Origin: Pseudorhizobium xiangyangii
GTDB taxonomy: Bacteria; Pseudomonadota; Alphaproteobacteria; Rhizobiales; Rhizobiaceae
Reading direction: 5' to 3'
Length of the DNA stretch: 64,000 nt
NCBI RefSeq assembly: GCF_020531965.1
Contig: NZ_JAJAWH010000005.1
Span: forward strand, 124,001-188,000
Shown: positions 44,131 through 53,260 of the stretch, one piece after another
Position numbering within the stretch: the stretch's first letter is position 1
How the letters are laid out: each line of letters begins with the position of its first letter
Program-made: the position numbers and the translations under genes
The notes under the pieces: model-generated
What the model was told of the DNA's origin: nothing
The model's database searches: none
Seen by the model: only the letters and a program-made list of their open reading frames with translations

Positions 44131-44493
44131 ATGTTGAAATTCACACCCGATCACGAATGGCTGAAGCTTGACGGCGATGTCGCCACCATCGGCATCACCA
44201 TCCACGCCGCAGAGCAGCTCGGCGATCTCGTCTTCGTGGAGCTTCCGGAAGTCGGTGCGGAACTGACCAAGGACGGCAATGCCGCCACTGTCGAATCCGT
44301 CAAGGCCGCATCCGATGTCTATTGTCCGCTCGACGGCGAAGTGACCGAAGTCAACCAGGCCATCGTCGATGATCCAGCCGTCGTCAATTCGGATCCGCAG
44401 GGCGCGGGCTGGTTCTTCAAGCTGAAGCTCAAGAACCCATCCGATGCCGATGGCTTGCTTGACGAATCCGCCTACAAGGACCTGATCGGATGA
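44131..44493 (+). CDS. gcvH: Glycine cleavage system H protein
   Basis: A 120-residue lipoyl carrier that shuttles the aminomethyl group between P, T and L proteins. The lipoylated lysine is in [21 protein letters not shown] (about residue 62). It starts [52 protein letters not shown] precedes the ATG. It is 19 bases after gcvT and shares four bases (ATGA) with gcvP. LipB at 29131 can octanoylate it. Confidence 0.97.
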   Translation: MLKFTPDHEWLKLDGDVATIGITIHAAEQLGDLVFVELPEVGAELTKDGNAATVESVKAASDVYCPLDGEVTEVNQAIVDDPAVVNSDPQGAGWFFKLKLKNPSDADGLLDESAYKDLIG

Positions 44494-47354
44494 CCGACAA
44501 CACCGATTTCCATTTCACCGACTATCAGCCCTACGACTTCGCCAACCGTCGCCATATCGGCCCCTCGCCGGCCGAAATGACGGATATGCTGAAGATCGTC
44601 GGCTACAAGTCGCTCGATGCGCTGATCGACGCCACAGTGCCGCCCTCGATCCGTCAGCAGAACCCGCTGACATGGGGTGCGGCACTCACCGAGCGCGAGG
44701 CGCTCGACAAGCTGCGCGAGACCGCCAACAAGAATCAGGTCCTCGTCTCGCTGATCGGCCAGGGCTATTACGGCACCGTCACGCCGCCGGTCATCCAGCG
44801 CAACATCCTCGAAAACCCCGCCTGGTACACCGCCTACACGCCCTACCAGCCGGAAATTTCGCAAGGCCGTCTCGAAGCTCTCCTGAACTTCCAGACGATG
44901 ATTACGGACCTGACCGGCCTCGACGTCGCCAACGCCTCGCTGCTCGATGAAGCGACCGCGGCTGCCGAAGCCATGGCGCTCTGCCAGCGTCAGGCAAAAT
45001 CGAAGGCAACCGCCTTCTTCGTCGACAAGGCCTGCCACCCGCAGACCATCGCGCTGATCGAAACCCGCGCCGCACCGCTCGGCTGGAGTGTCGTCATCGG
45101 CGACCCGATGACCGATCTCGACCCGGTCGACGTGTTCGGCGCGATATTCCAGTATCCGGGCACGCATGGCGAAGTCCGTGATTTCACCGGCCTGATCTCC
45201 CGCCTGCACCAGACGGGTGCGGTCGCCGCCGTCGCCGCCGACCTTCTGGCGCTAACTCTTCTGAAGTCTCCCGGCGAAATGGGCGCCGATATTGCCATCG
45301 GCTCGTCGCAGCGTTTTGGCGTTCCGGTTGGCTACGGCGGTCCGCACGCCGCCTACATGGCTGTCAAAGATGCCCACAAGCGCGCCATGCCCGGCCGCCT
45401 CGTCGGCGTTTCCGTCGATGCCCGCGGCAACCGCGCCTATCGCTTGAGCCTGCAGACCCGCGAACAGCATATCCGCCGCGAAAAGGCGACGTCGAACATC
45501 TGCACCGCGCAGGTCCTCCTCGCCGTCATGGCCTCCATGTACGGCGTGTTCCATGGGCCTCAGGGGTTGAAGGCCATCGCCCAGCAGGTCCACAAGAAGG
45601 CCGTGCTGATGGCCAAGGGCCTCGAAAAGCTTGGCTACCGAATAGAGCCCGACACCTTCTTCGACACGATCACCGTCGATGTCGGTCACATGCAGGGCCT
45701 CATCCTGCGCGCAGCCGTCGCGGAAGGCGTCAACCTGCGCAAGGTCGGCAACACGAAGATCGGCATGTCGCTCGACGAGCGCACCCGTCCGGCGACGCTG
45801 GAAGCCGTTTGGCGCGCCTTTGGCGGCGATTTCAAGGTCTCCGATTTCGAGCCGGAATACCGTCTGCCGAACGCGCTCTTGCGGAAATCGGATTACATGA
45901 CCCATCCGATTTTCCACATGAACCGCGCCGAAAGCGAGATGACCCGCTACATCCGCCGCCTGTCGGACCGCGATCTCGCGCTCGACCGCGCAATGATCCC
46001 GCTCGGCTCCTGCACCATGAAGCTGAACGCCACCGCCGAAATGCTGCCGATCACCTGGCCGGAATTCTCCGACATCCATCCCTTCGTGCCCGCCGATCAG
46101 GCACTCGGCTACAAGGAGATGATCGACGATCTGTCGGCCAAGCTTTGCCAGATTACCGGCTACGACGCCTTCTCCATGCAGCCGAATTCGGGTGCTCAAG
46201 GGGAATATGCGGGCCTGCTCACGATCCGCAACTACCACATCGCCAACGGCGACGCCCATCGCGACGTATGCCTCATCCCGACGTCGGCGCACGGCACCAA
46301 CCCGGCCTCCGCTCAGATGGTCGGCATGAAGGTCGTGGTCGTGAAGGTCCGTGAAAACGGCGACATCGACCTGGAAGACTTCCGTGCAAAAGCAGAGCAG
46401 TACGCAGAAAACCTCTCGGCGTGCATGATCACCTACCCGTCCACGCACGGCGTGTTCGAGGAAACGGTGAAGGAAATCTGCGAGATCACCCACAGCCATG
46501 GTGGCCAGGTCTATCTCGACGGCGCCAACATGAACGCCATGGTCGGCCTGTCACGCCCCGGCGACATCGGCTCGGACGTCTCCCACCTCAACCTCCACAA
46601 GACTTTCTGCATTCCGCATGGCGGCGGCGGTCCCGGCATGGGCCCGATCGGCGTCAAGGCGCATCTGGCAACCCACCTGCCCGGCCACCCGCAATGGGAC
46701 GGCCGTGATGGTGCAGTTTCGGCCGCGCCGTTCGGCTCGCCGTCTATCTTGCCGATCTCCTGGTCGTACTGCCTGATGATGGGCGGCGAAGGCCTGACGC
46801 AGGCAACGAAGGTGGCGATCCTCAACGCCAACTACATCGCCGCCCGGCTGAAGGGCGCCTATGACGTCCTCTACAAGTCGGCAAGCGGCCGCGTGGCGCA
46901 TGAATGCATCATCGACACGCGCCCGCTCAACGCTTCGGCCGGCGTCACGGTGGACGATGTTGCCAAGCGCCTGGTGGATTGCGGTTTCCATGCTCCGACC
47001 ATGAGCTGGCCGGTTGCCGGTACGCTGATGATCGAGCCGACCGAGTCGGAGACCAAAGCGGAAATCGACCGCTTCTGCGATGCGATGCTGGCGATCCGCG
47101 AGGAAGCCCGCGCCATCGAGGACGGCCGCATGGACAAGACCAACAACCCGCTCAAGAACGCGCCGCACACGGTGGAAGACCTGGTCGGCGAATGGGATCG
47201 TCCGTATTCCCGCGAGCAGGCCTGCTTCCCGCCCGGATCTTTCCGCGTCGACAAGTACTGGTCGCCGGTCAACCGCATCGACAACGTCTATGGCGATCGC
47301 AACCTGATCTGCACCTGCCCGCCGCTGGAAGATTACGCCGAGGCAGCGGAGTAA
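44490..47354 (+). CDS. gcvP: Glycine dehydrogenase (decarboxylating), P protein
   Basis: A 954-residue single-chain PLP enzyme that decarboxylates glycine and hands the aminomethyl group to GcvH. Both halves are present: the N-terminal ([27 protein letters not shown] and [18 protein letters not shown]) and C-terminal. The PLP lysine is in [29 protein letters not shown], and [22 protein letters not shown] is the N-terminal-half equivalent. Its start overlaps the gcvH stop. Two inverted repeats lie after the stop. Confidence 0.97.
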   Translation: MTDNTDFHFTDYQPYDFANRRHIGPSPAEMTDMLKIVGYKSLDALIDATVPPSIRQQNPLTWGAALTEREALDKLRETANKNQVLVSLIGQGYYGTVTPPVIQRNILENPAWYTAYTPYQPEISQGRLEALLNFQTMITDLTGLDVANASLLDEATAAAEAMALCQRQAKSKATAFFVDKACHPQTIALIETRAAPLGWSVVIGDPMTDLDPVDVFGAIFQYPGTHGEVRDFTGLISRLHQTGAVAAVAADLLALTLLKSPGEMGADIAIGSSQRFGVPVGYGGPHAAYMAVKDAHKRAMPGRLVGVSVDARGNRAYRLSLQTREQHIRREKATSNICTAQVLLAVMASMYGVFHGPQGLKAIAQQVHKKAVLMAKGLEKLGYRIEPDTFFDTITVDVGHMQGLILRAAVAEGVNLRKVGNTKIGMSLDERTRPATLEAVWRAFGGDFKVSDFEPEYRLPNALLRKSDYMTHPIFHMNRAESEMTRYIRRLSDRDLALDRAMIPLGSCTMKLNATAEMLPITWPEFSDIHPFVPADQALGYKEMIDDLSAKLCQITGYDAFSMQPNSGAQGEYAGLLTIRNYHIANGDAHRDVCLIPTSAHGTNPASAQMVGMKVVVVKVRENGDIDLEDFRAKAEQYAENLSACMITYPSTHGVFEETVKEICEITHSHGGQVYLDGANMNAMVGLSRPGDIGSDVSHLNLHKTFCIPHGGGGPGMGPIGVKAHLATHLPGHPQWDGRDGAVSAAPFGSPSILPISWSYCLMMGGEGLTQATKVAILNANYIAARLKGAYDVLYKSASGRVAHECIIDTRPLNASAGVTVDDVAKRLVDCGFHAPTMSWPVAGTLMIEPTESETKAEIDRFCDAMLAIREEARAIEDGRMDKTNNPLKNAPHTVEDLVGEWDRPYSREQACFPPGSFRVDKYWSPVNRIDNVYGDRNLICTCPPLEDYAEAAE

Positions 47355-47700
47355 CGTCCGCCCTCTTCGCCTGCCGGCACCTTCTCCCCGTATGGACGGA
47401 GAAATGGACGCAGGAGACAGACGCGAACAACAGCCTCTCCCGGCAGTCGGGAGAGGCCTCCATCCCCTCTTTGAGACTTGAAGAGCTAAGATCGGCATCA
47501 TTCGGTGATCGAGTGTTGTGGGAAAGCCGTCCGCCCCGATGACAGCGGCAATCGATATCAATATCGAAGACGTGGGTGAGCCGGGAAAACGAATCGAAGC
47601 CTAGCGACGTTCAAGTGCCCGGATACCCGACAATTTTACTTCACGCCTTCGACCTGTAGCGGGAGAACTCCTCAAGGTCGGTCTGGCGGGATCGAACGGT
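47355..47700. other. Intergenic region with inverted repeats
   Basis: Two palindromic stretches just after gcvP: an imperfect CTTCTCCCCGT/ACGGAGAA (about 47380-47403), and a better one, GCCTCTCCCG (47433-47442) with CGGGAGAGGC (47448-47457). They look like the short intergenic palindromes common in Rhizobiales and may terminate the gcv mRNA. Beyond them I see no gene; a 21-codon frame at 47539-47604 (MTAAIDINIEDVGEPGKRIEA) looks protein-like but has no ribosome site. Confidence 0.55.
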
Positions 47701-49047
47701 ATGGGGCGAATCATGGGCGATACAGGTGGCTACTTTCCGCGTTGGAAGCTGAAGACGGAAGGGCGTATCCTGCCCGACGAGCGGCTGCCGGCGGGCCAGA
47801 CAATGGTACTCGGGCTCCAGCATGTCGTGGCCATGTTCGGCTCCACCGTCCTTGCCCCCATCCTCATGGGGTTCGATCCGAACGTCTCGATCCTGTTTTC
47901 CGGCCTTTCGACGCTGATTTTCTTCATCGCCGTCGGCGGGCGCGTGCCGAGCTATCTCGGCTCCTCCTTCGCCTTCATCGGCCCCGTTCTCGTGGCCACG
48001 GCCGCCGCCGCCGGTGCACCTAACCCGAACATCGCGCTGGCGCTCGGCGGTATCATCGCCGCAGGTGCCATCTATGCGCTGATCGGCGTCATCGTCATGG
48101 CTGCCGGCCATCGCTGGATCGAACGGTTGATGCCGCCCGTCCTCACCGGCGCAATCGTTGCCGCAATCGGCCTCGTGCTTGCGCCGATCGCCATAGCCAG
48201 CGCCTCGGGCATTGGCTCGGCGAGCCCGGACGGCAGCCAGCTGTCGCGCTGGGTAGCGATGCTCACGGTTGCGGCCGTCGGCCTCGTCGCCGTCTATGCG
48301 CCGGGTATGACCCGTCGCCTGCCGATCCTGCTCGGCGGTGCCTTCGCCTACATTCTCTATCTCGTGCTGGCGAACGGCTTAGGCTACGGCGCGCCGATCG
48401 ACTTTTCCGGCGTCGCGGCCGCACCATGGTTCGGCTGGCCCACCTTCACCACGCCGGTGTTCTCGGCGTCTGCGATCACGCTGATCGCGCCCGTCGTTGT
48501 CATCCTCGTTGCGGAAAACCTCGGACACATCAAGGCGATCGGCGCGATGACGGGGCGCAATCTCGACCCCTATCTCGGTCGCGCCTTTATCGGCGACGGT
48601 GTCGCGACCATGTTTTCCGGCGCCTTCGGCGGCACGGGCATGACGACCTATGCGGAGAACATGGGGGTGATGGCGGTAACGCGCATCTTCTCCACGCTCG
48701 TCTTCCTCGTCGCGGCCGCAATCGCAATCCTGCTCGGCTTCTCGCCTAAATTCGGCGCAGTCATCCAGACGATCCCGGGACCCGTTCTCGGCGGGCTTTC
48801 GATCGTCGTGTTCGGCCTCATCGCGGCCACCGCCGGTCGCATCTGGGTCGAGAACAAGGTTGACTTTTCCGAGCCGCGCAACCTCATCACCGTCGGCGTC
48901 GCGCTCGTACTGGGTGCCGGCAACTTCAAGCTCGACGTCGCAGGCTTCACGCTCGACGGGATCGGCACCGCGACAATCGGGGCGATTGTCCTCTACCACG
49001 TACTCGGGTGGACGAAGCCAGCCGAAAGGCCGGAGCAGAACGGTTAA
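47701..49047 (+). CDS. Uracil-xanthine permease family protein (NCS2)
   Basis: A 448-residue nucleobase permease of the UraA type (NCS2). About 14 transmembrane segments; recognisable stretches are LGLQHVVAMFGSTVLAPILMGFD, SYLGSSFAFIGPVLVATAAAAG, PVVVILVAENLGHIKAIGAMTGRNLDPYLGRAFIGDGVATMFSGAFGGTGMTTYAENMGVMAVTR and PVLGGLSIVVFGLIA. The central motif with GHIKAI and GGTGMTTYAEN is close to UraA. Start at 47701 or 47713 (MGDTGGYFPRW); both ATGs are in frame. It stands alone. Uracil is the most likely substrate. Confidence 0.92.
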   Translation: MGRIMGDTGGYFPRWKLKTEGRILPDERLPAGQTMVLGLQHVVAMFGSTVLAPILMGFDPNVSILFSGLSTLIFFIAVGGRVPSYLGSSFAFIGPVLVATAAAAGAPNPNIALALGGIIAAGAIYALIGVIVMAAGHRWIERLMPPVLTGAIVAAIGLVLAPIAIASASGIGSASPDGSQLSRWVAMLTVAAVGLVAVYAPGMTRRLPILLGGAFAYILYLVLANGLGYGAPIDFSGVAAAPWFGWPTFTTPVFSASAITLIAPVVVILVAENLGHIKAIGAMTGRNLDPYLGRAFIGDGVATMFSGAFGGTGMTTYAENMGVMAVTRIFSTLVFLVAAAIAILLGFSPKFGAVIQTIPGPVLGGLSIVVFGLIAATAGRIWVENKVDFSEPRNLITVGVALVLGAGNFKLDVAGFTLDGIGTATIGAIVLYHVLGWTKPAERPEQNG

Positions 49048-49377
49048 GGGATCGGCCACACTTTGCACCGGCGGTTGCGTCACCGCCCTTGCCCTGTCGG
49101 CGTGCGCGCACTATGTTAGGCTTACTATGCGTCGCCTGCGGCCTTTGCAGCCCGCCCGGGCTTTCAAGTCTCTCTCACGGAGCACGACCGCACCTGCCGC
49201 ATCGCCTCGATCTCGTTCGGGGCGCAGGCGCCGCACTATCTATCCGGCATGGTTTCGGCGACCCTCGCGGTCGCGCCAGCGTGCCGGCGACATCTATCCA
49301 TTGTCTCGGCCACTCGGTCGTTTTGAAGGCAATCAACATAAAGCAGTTGCCGGCCGAAAGCCGGAAAGGAGATATTT
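49048..49377. other. Intergenic region before rpsU
   Basis: GC-rich, with no supported gene, riboswitch or RNA identified. The last part has a hairpin CCGGC/GCCGG (about 49351-49365, loop CGAAA) just before the AGGAG of rpsU, which could modulate its translation. Confidence 0.5.
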
Positions 49378-49620
49378 TTGCAGGTACTCGTCAGAGACAA
49401 CAACGTCGATCAGGCCCTTCGTGTCCTGAAGAAGAAAATGCAGCGCGAAGGCCTGTTCCGGGAAATGCGTGCGCGCAGCGCCTACGAAAAGCCGTCGGAA
49501 AAGCGGGCTCGCGAGAAGGCCGAGGGCATCCGCCGCGCGCGCAAGATGGCACGCAAGCAGGCGCAGCGCGAAGGCCTGCTGCCCGCTCCGAAGAAAAAGG
49601 TCTTCGGCGCCGCTCGCTGA
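49378..49620 (+). CDS. rpsU: 30S ribosomal protein S21 (bS21)
   Basis: An 80-residue, very basic small-subunit protein: [29 protein letters not shown] and a long Arg/Lys-rich helical tail ([25 protein letters not shown]). bS21 is the last-binding small protein near the anti-Shine-Dalgarno end of 16S rRNA. It begins with TTG (49378); GGAAAGGAGATATTT gives a strong AGGAG in front. A short hairpin overlaps the leader. It is followed by two short genes. Confidence 0.95.
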   Translation: MQVLVRDNNVDQALRVLKKKMQREGLFREMRARSAYEKPSEKRAREKAEGIRRARKMARKQAQREGLLPAPKKKVFGAAR

Positions 49621-49683
49621 CGGTGCTGGTGTAACGCGGTCTCCGGGCCGCGTTTTCTTTGTGAGACTAGAGAGGAGCATCCC

Positions 49684-49896
49684 ATGACAGCCACCAAGGA
49701 AGAATTCTTCAAGCCCGCCAAAATGTCTGCCCAGGCCAAGGCCGAGCAGACCAATACGGTCGTCAAGGATATCCTCTCTGCGGAAGCAATAGCCCGCGAG
49801 AAGAAGACTGAAAAGCTGAAGGCGCTGCGCCTGGCGCAGCCAGTCGCCGAAGAGCCCCCGAAGAAGCGCGGCCGCAAGGCGGCTGTAGCGACCTGA
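49684..49896 (+). CDS. Small basic protein with AT-hook-like tail
   Basis: A 70-residue hydrophilic protein: MTATKEEFFKPAKMSAQAKAEQTNTVVKDILSAEAIAREKKTEKLKALRLAQ, a helical body, then PPKKRGRKAAVAT, whose KRGRK resembles an AT-hook. GAGGAGCATCCC precedes the ATG. Related proteins in rhizobia are of unknown function. The position after rpsU may be an operon; DNA or RNA binding is a guess from the tail. Confidence 0.7.
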   Translation: MTATKEEFFKPAKMSAQAKAEQTNTVVKDILSAEAIAREKKTEKLKALRLAQPVAEEPPKKRGRKAAVAT

Positions 49897-49974
49897 GGGC
49901 GCCAATCTCGCATCTCCATTGACACCAGCGCCGGACGGTCTATTGCGGAGCCACGGCACGCACAGGAGAAGCAG

Positions 49975-50109
49975 ATGGAAAACCATAACAAGAACGGGCT
50001 TTGGAACAAGGTCTTTGACGTCGACTCGCAGGCGGGAACCGGCCGCTTCATCGCCCTCGTCGTCGCCTTCGTCGTTATCGGCGGCGCAGTGTCCTGGCTG
50101 CTCGGATAG
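49975..50109 (+). CDS. 44-residue single-helix membrane protein
   Basis: A short gene encoding MENHNKNGLWNKVFDVDSQ then one hydrophobic helix (IALVVAFVVIGGAVSWLLG). CAGGAGAAGCAG precedes the ATG, and codon use is normal, so I call it real. A strong terminator follows. Function unknown. Confidence 0.7.
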   Translation: MENHNKNGLWNKVFDVDSQAGTGRFIALVVAFVVIGGAVSWLLG

Positions 50110-50146
50110 GCCACCACCACCGGACCGACATTTCAGCCCGCATTGA

Positions 50147-50171
50147 AAAGGCCCGCCTCGCGCGGGCCTTT
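50147..50171 (+). terminator. Intrinsic terminator after the 44-residue protein gene
   Basis: AAAGGCCCGC (50147-50156) and GCGGGCCTTT (50162-50171) form a 10-bp stem around CTCGC; TCGCTTTT follows. It ends the rpsU-side transcript. Confidence 0.9.
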
Positions 50172-50209
50172 CGCTTTTCGGCACCCATTTTCCTTGCCTC
50201 CAAAATCAT

Positions 50210-50225
50210 TCAACCAATCGGTTGA
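50210..50225. promoter_or_regulatory. ArsR operator, copy 1
   Basis: TCAACC, AATC, GGTTGA: a perfect 16-base dyad centred at 50217.5. It matches copy 2 exactly in its arms and lies 40 bp upstream of it (centre to centre), on the same face of the helix. Inferred to bind the ArsR product of the next gene. Confidence 0.75.
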
Positions 50226-50247
50226 CAATCAAATCCCCAAGGCGCAT

Positions 50248-50267
50248 ATTCAACCACATGGTTGAAT
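50248..50267. promoter_or_regulatory. ArsR operator, copy 2, overlapping the start codon
   Basis: ATTCAACC, ACAT, GGTTGAAT: a perfect 20-base palindrome centred at 50257.5. The arsR ATG (50258-50260) lies within it. A repressor bound here would block the start of the coding sequence and thus autoregulate. Confidence 0.75.
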
Positions 50268-50692
50268 TACACGCAGAACAGATGAACACGGTCTTCCACG
50301 CACTCGGCGACGGCACGCGCCGGCGCATGCTGCACGCTCTTGCGAGTGGCGAGCGCACGGTCGGCGAACTGGCGGAGCCCTTCGAGATCTCGCTGGCGGC
50401 CGCTTCGAAGCACATCAAGGTGCTGGAGACGGCCGGCCTCATCCGGCGCGAGGTGCGCGGCCGAAGCCACGTCTGCCGGCTCGATTCCGGCCCGCTCGCC
50501 AGCGCCCATGCGTGGCTGAGCTTCTACGAACGCTTCTGGAACGACCGCCTCGCGGCGCTGGAAAAGCTGCTGCGCGAGGAAGACGCGGCCCGCGTCACCC
50601 GGCCCGACACTGCCGGCAAGCCCAAAAAGCCTGCCGGGACCGGCAAACCCGCAAAGCCTTCAACGCCCGAGAGAAAGAGTGAGGAGAAGTGA
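50258..50692 (+). CDS. ArsR family transcriptional regulator
   Basis: A 144-residue winged helix-turn-helix regulator. HTH: GERTVGELAEPFEISLAAASKHIKVLETAGLIRREVRGRSHVCRLD (about 29-74), typical of the ArsR/SmtB group that partners with AHSA1/SRPBCC proteins. No metal-binding CVC motif, so the signal is unknown. A Lys/Pro-rich tail (KPKKPAGTGKPAKP) follows. Start at 50258 (MVELHAEQMN); two inverted repeats precede or overlap it. The SRPBCC gene begins two bases after the stop, an operon. Confidence 0.9.
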   Translation: MVELHAEQMNTVFHALGDGTRRRMLHALASGERTVGELAEPFEISLAAASKHIKVLETAGLIRREVRGRSHVCRLDSGPLASAHAWLSFYERFWNDRLAALEKLLREEDAARVTRPDTAGKPKKPAGTGKPAKPSTPERKSEEK

Positions 50693-50693
50693 C

Positions 50694-51227
50694 ATGAACG
50701 ACATGACGACCATTGACCCCTATGGCGAAGTCATAGCACCCGCCACCATCAGGATCGAACGCCTCCTGCCCGGCCCGGCATCGCGGGTCTGGGACTGGCT
50801 GACGAAAAGCGAACTGCGCCGCCAGTGGCTTGCCGCCGGCGACATGGACCTCACGGTCGGTGCGCCCTTCGAACTCGTCTGGCGCAACGACGAGCTCAAC
50901 GCCACCCCCTCCAAGCGGCCGGATGGCTTTGCGGAAGAGGACCGCATGCAGAGCCGCATCACCGAACTTGATCCAGGCAAGACGCTGTCCTTCGTCTGGG
51001 GCAAGGATGGCGAGGTCACGTTCCGCCTGAAGGAGGTCGGGCCGGACATTCTCCTGACGATCGTCCACCGCCGCATTTCCGACCGCCCGAACCTGCTAGG
51101 GGTCAGCGCCGGCTGGCACATGCATCTCGACATCATGGCCGCCAAGCTTGGCGGTCGCAAGCCGGACGACTTCTGGAGCGGCTGGCAGCGCCTGCGCGCT
51201 GAATACGAAACCCGCATTCCTGCCTGA
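50694..51227 (+). CDS. SRPBCC (AHSA1-like) family protein
   Basis: A 177-residue START/Bet v1-like protein that could bind a hydrophobic ligand. Start pattern TIRIERLLPGPASRVWDWLTKSELRRQWLAAGDMDL is the AHSA1 (activator of Hsp90 ATPase homolog 1-like) family opening, with SAGWHMHLDIMAAKLGG near the end. It commonly pairs with an ArsR regulator, as here. GAGGAG precedes the ATG, which lies two bases after the arsR stop. Function and ligand unknown. Confidence 0.9.
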   Translation: MNDMTTIDPYGEVIAPATIRIERLLPGPASRVWDWLTKSELRRQWLAAGDMDLTVGAPFELVWRNDELNATPSKRPDGFAEEDRMQSRITELDPGKTLSFVWGKDGEVTFRLKEVGPDILLTIVHRRISDRPNLLGVSAGWHMHLDIMAAKLGGRKPDDFWSGWQRLRAEYETRIPA

Positions 51228-51319
51228 CCCACGGAGGCGGAGCCGTCGCAGCGGCCCCGCCTCCCCTTCGTTTCCCGCCTGGCCGCAAAATCGCCATCCC
51301 CGTTGGCCATCCTCTCCGC

Positions 51320-51460
51320 ATGGCTCTCTGGATCGCAATCGGCGTCGCGATCGGCTCGACGCTCGGCACCACCGTCTTCGACAGTATCGGCATTGGCGTT
51401 GCCTTCGGTATTGCGATGGGCGTGGCCGTCGGCTCCTACTACCGGACGCGAAAAGGCTGA
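51320..51460 (+). CDS. 46-residue glycine-zipper membrane protein
   Basis: A short frame encoding MALWIAIGVAIGSTLGTTVF and GIGVAFGIAMGVAVGSYYRTRKG, with a repeating G-x3-G pattern characteristic of glycine-zipper membrane peptides. No good ribosome site precedes the ATG, so real expression is less certain than for the other short genes. Basic C-terminus suggests cytoplasmic orientation of that end. Confidence 0.55.
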   Translation: MALWIAIGVAIGSTLGTTVFDSIGIGVAFGIAMGVAVGSYYRTRKG

Positions 51461-51611
51461 AAACATGCCTCCCGCCCTCATGGATCGTTCGACGACAATC
51501 CCATTCCGACACGGGTCCTGACGGCTGAGCACCACGTCTTAACCCTGAAGCTTCACCCTTCGTTCAACCGGAACGGGTAGTATTGGTCTCATCCAGAGGG
51601 GATTTTGGGAC

Positions 51612-51938
51612 ATGAGCATTTCAGCAATGATGGGGAATTCCCTTTCCGGCATGCAGGCAGCCGCCAAAGGCGCGCACGCCACCGCCAGCAACATCGCCAA
51701 TGCTTCGACGCCGGGCTATGACCGTCTGGCGACCCGCTCGACATCCCTCTTCGGCGGCGGCGTTTCCGCTTCCGCCGCGCCTTCGGGAGCGCCCACATCC
51801 TCCGAAACCTCCAATGTCGACATGGCGAGCGAGACGCTTGACCTCGTCTCGACCGCAACCGCCTTCAAGGCCAATGCCGCGGTATTCGAGACCGGCGCCG
51901 AGCTCTGGGATATCTTGAAGCTCGTCGTCCGCGACTGA
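51612..51938 (+). CDS. Miniature flagellar rod-like protein (FlgB/FlgC family pieces)
   Basis: A 108-residue protein with the flagellar rod/hook N-terminal signature (NSLSGMQAAAKGAHATASNIANASTPGYDRL) and a matching C-terminal helix (VDMASETLDLVSTATAFKANAAVFETGAELWDILKLVV), joined by a short Ser/Ala-rich linker of about 25 residues. Normal FlgB/FlgC/FlgF members are longer (130-260 residues). There is no signal peptide and no other flagellar gene nearby. Export by the flagellar type III system is likely if it is functional. Could be a decayed paralog, but the frame is intact. Confidence 0.75.
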   Translation: MSISAMMGNSLSGMQAAAKGAHATASNIANASTPGYDRLATRSTSLFGGGVSASAAPSGAPTSSETSNVDMASETLDLVSTATAFKANAAVFETGAELWDILKLVVRD

Positions 51939-52081
51939 CTTTTCAGACCTCAAGCCCACAAGCCGCGACCGTCATCACGAGGGTGAGAAATGCCCTGCGT
52001 CGCTGATCGCGGCTGATCAGCACGCCCTTCTTCCACTGCAACGGAACCCATCTGCGTGGCGCTACTTCCGCCGCTGGTCGT

Positions 52082-53260
52082 TCAGCGCCTGAGAGATGCC
52101 ATTGCAACCGCCAAGGTGACGGTGAGCATCAAACCGGTGACGACGATCAACGCCATCGACAGAGAAACCACGGTCAGCACCGCACTTGCAAAGATGACAC
52201 CCACCGCGTTTGCGGTGCGCAGCAGGGCGAACACTTCCGGTCGTCGATGCGCAGGAGCAAGCGTGTCGAGGACAAGTGAGTAATGCGTGCCCAAAGGTGC
52301 CAGAACTGAACCTATCAGCACAGCTCCGACAACAGTCATGGTGATGGAGTGATCGAGCGCAGCAAGGGCTGCTCCCACGGTCATGATGGAGAGCTGGACG
52401 AGCACGGCCTTCCGCGTTGCCATGCGGTTCCGCACACTGATCCATATGCCGCCCGCTACCGAGGCCAGACACAGGGGAACGGTGAACAGGATTGCCAGAA
52501 CGGGCTCATAACCGAAGTTCAGCGCCAGCGCGACGGCGCCGATCTCGATGGCCGCAACAGCGGCGCCACCTGCGGCTGCACACGCAAGCCACAACAGGAT
52601 GGCCGGGCTAAGGACCGAGCCGCCCGTATGGTGTACGTCCTCAATGTGGATCGAGGCCGCACTTGGGACCAGCAAGGCCGGCACTGCACCAAGGACGGTG
52701 AGCGCCAGGAGCGCGGCGATGGGCGAGACGATGCTCAGACCCGACGCGGCCACCGGAGCCAACACGAAGGTCACCTCGTTGAGCGTGGCCGATATGCCGA
52801 GCGCTCGCGGCAACTTCGAAGCCGGCGCAAACTGGTTGAGAACGGAGCGAAGATACCCATAAGCCGCGCCGTTGACCGAGCCTGCGATCGCCGCACACAA
52901 AATGAGCGATATGAACGATACTTCGTATGTTGCGCACAGCACAATTGAAGCGAGCGCCAGGGTGCGAAAGGTGACCAGCAGCTTCAACACGGTCGCCGAA
53001 GGCAGGTTCCTGCCCAGCCGGGTTAGCGGGATGGCGCCGACCACTTGGGCAAGGGTCATTGCGAGGATCATGGCAGCGCCGCCACTGGTTTCGCCAGTCA
53101 GGCTGAGGGCAACCAGTGAAAATGCGACAGGCCCCGCTGCCTGCGGGACGCTTAACGTGGCGGAGGACAGGAACCAGCGAAGCAGCGGCCATCGACTGGC
53201 TGACCCATTGGCCGACCGGACATCGGAGCCGCGAGCAAGGGCGTCGTGATCGCTGGTCAT
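52082..53260 (-). CDS. MFS transporter
   Basis: A 392-residue membrane protein of the major facilitator superfamily with about twelve helices. Readable parts are LLRWFLSSATLSVPQAAGPVAFSLVALSLTGETSGGAAMILAMTLAQVVGAIPLTRLGRN (first two helices and loop) and GISATLNEVTFVLAPVAASGLSIVSP. The substrate is unknown. The start at 53260 (MTSDHDALARGSDV) follows AGGGAACGCA and overlaps the end of the PACE gene by four bases (TGA/ATG at 53257-53260), so it is translationally coupled to that efflux gene. Confidence 0.85.
   Translation of the reverse strand: MTSDHDALARGSDVRSANGSASRWPLLRWFLSSATLSVPQAAGPVAFSLVALSLTGETSGGAAMILAMTLAQVVGAIPLTRLGRNLPSATVLKLLVTFRTLALASIVLCATYEVSFISLILCAAIAGSVNGAAYGYLRSVLNQFAPASKLPRALGISATLNEVTFVLAPVAASGLSIVSPIAALLALTVLGAVPALLVPSAASIHIEDVHHTGGSVLSPAILLWLACAAAGGAAVAAIEIGAVALALNFGYEPVLAILFTVPLCLASVAGGIWISVRNRMATRKAVLVQLSIMTVGAALAALDHSITMTVVGAVLIGSVLAPLGTHYSLVLDTLAPAHRRPEVFALLRTANAVGVIFASAVLTVVSLSMALIVVTGLMLTVTLAVAMASLRR

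Noticed and set aside
44472-46499. Long minus-strand frames under gcvP
   Set aside because: Shadows of the gcvP frame; no motifs and typical high-GC antisense composition.
47539-47604. 21-codon frame MTAAIDINIEDVGEPGKRIEA after gcvP
   Set aside because: Reads like protein but has no ribosome site and no partner sequence; could be a remnant, not a supported gene.
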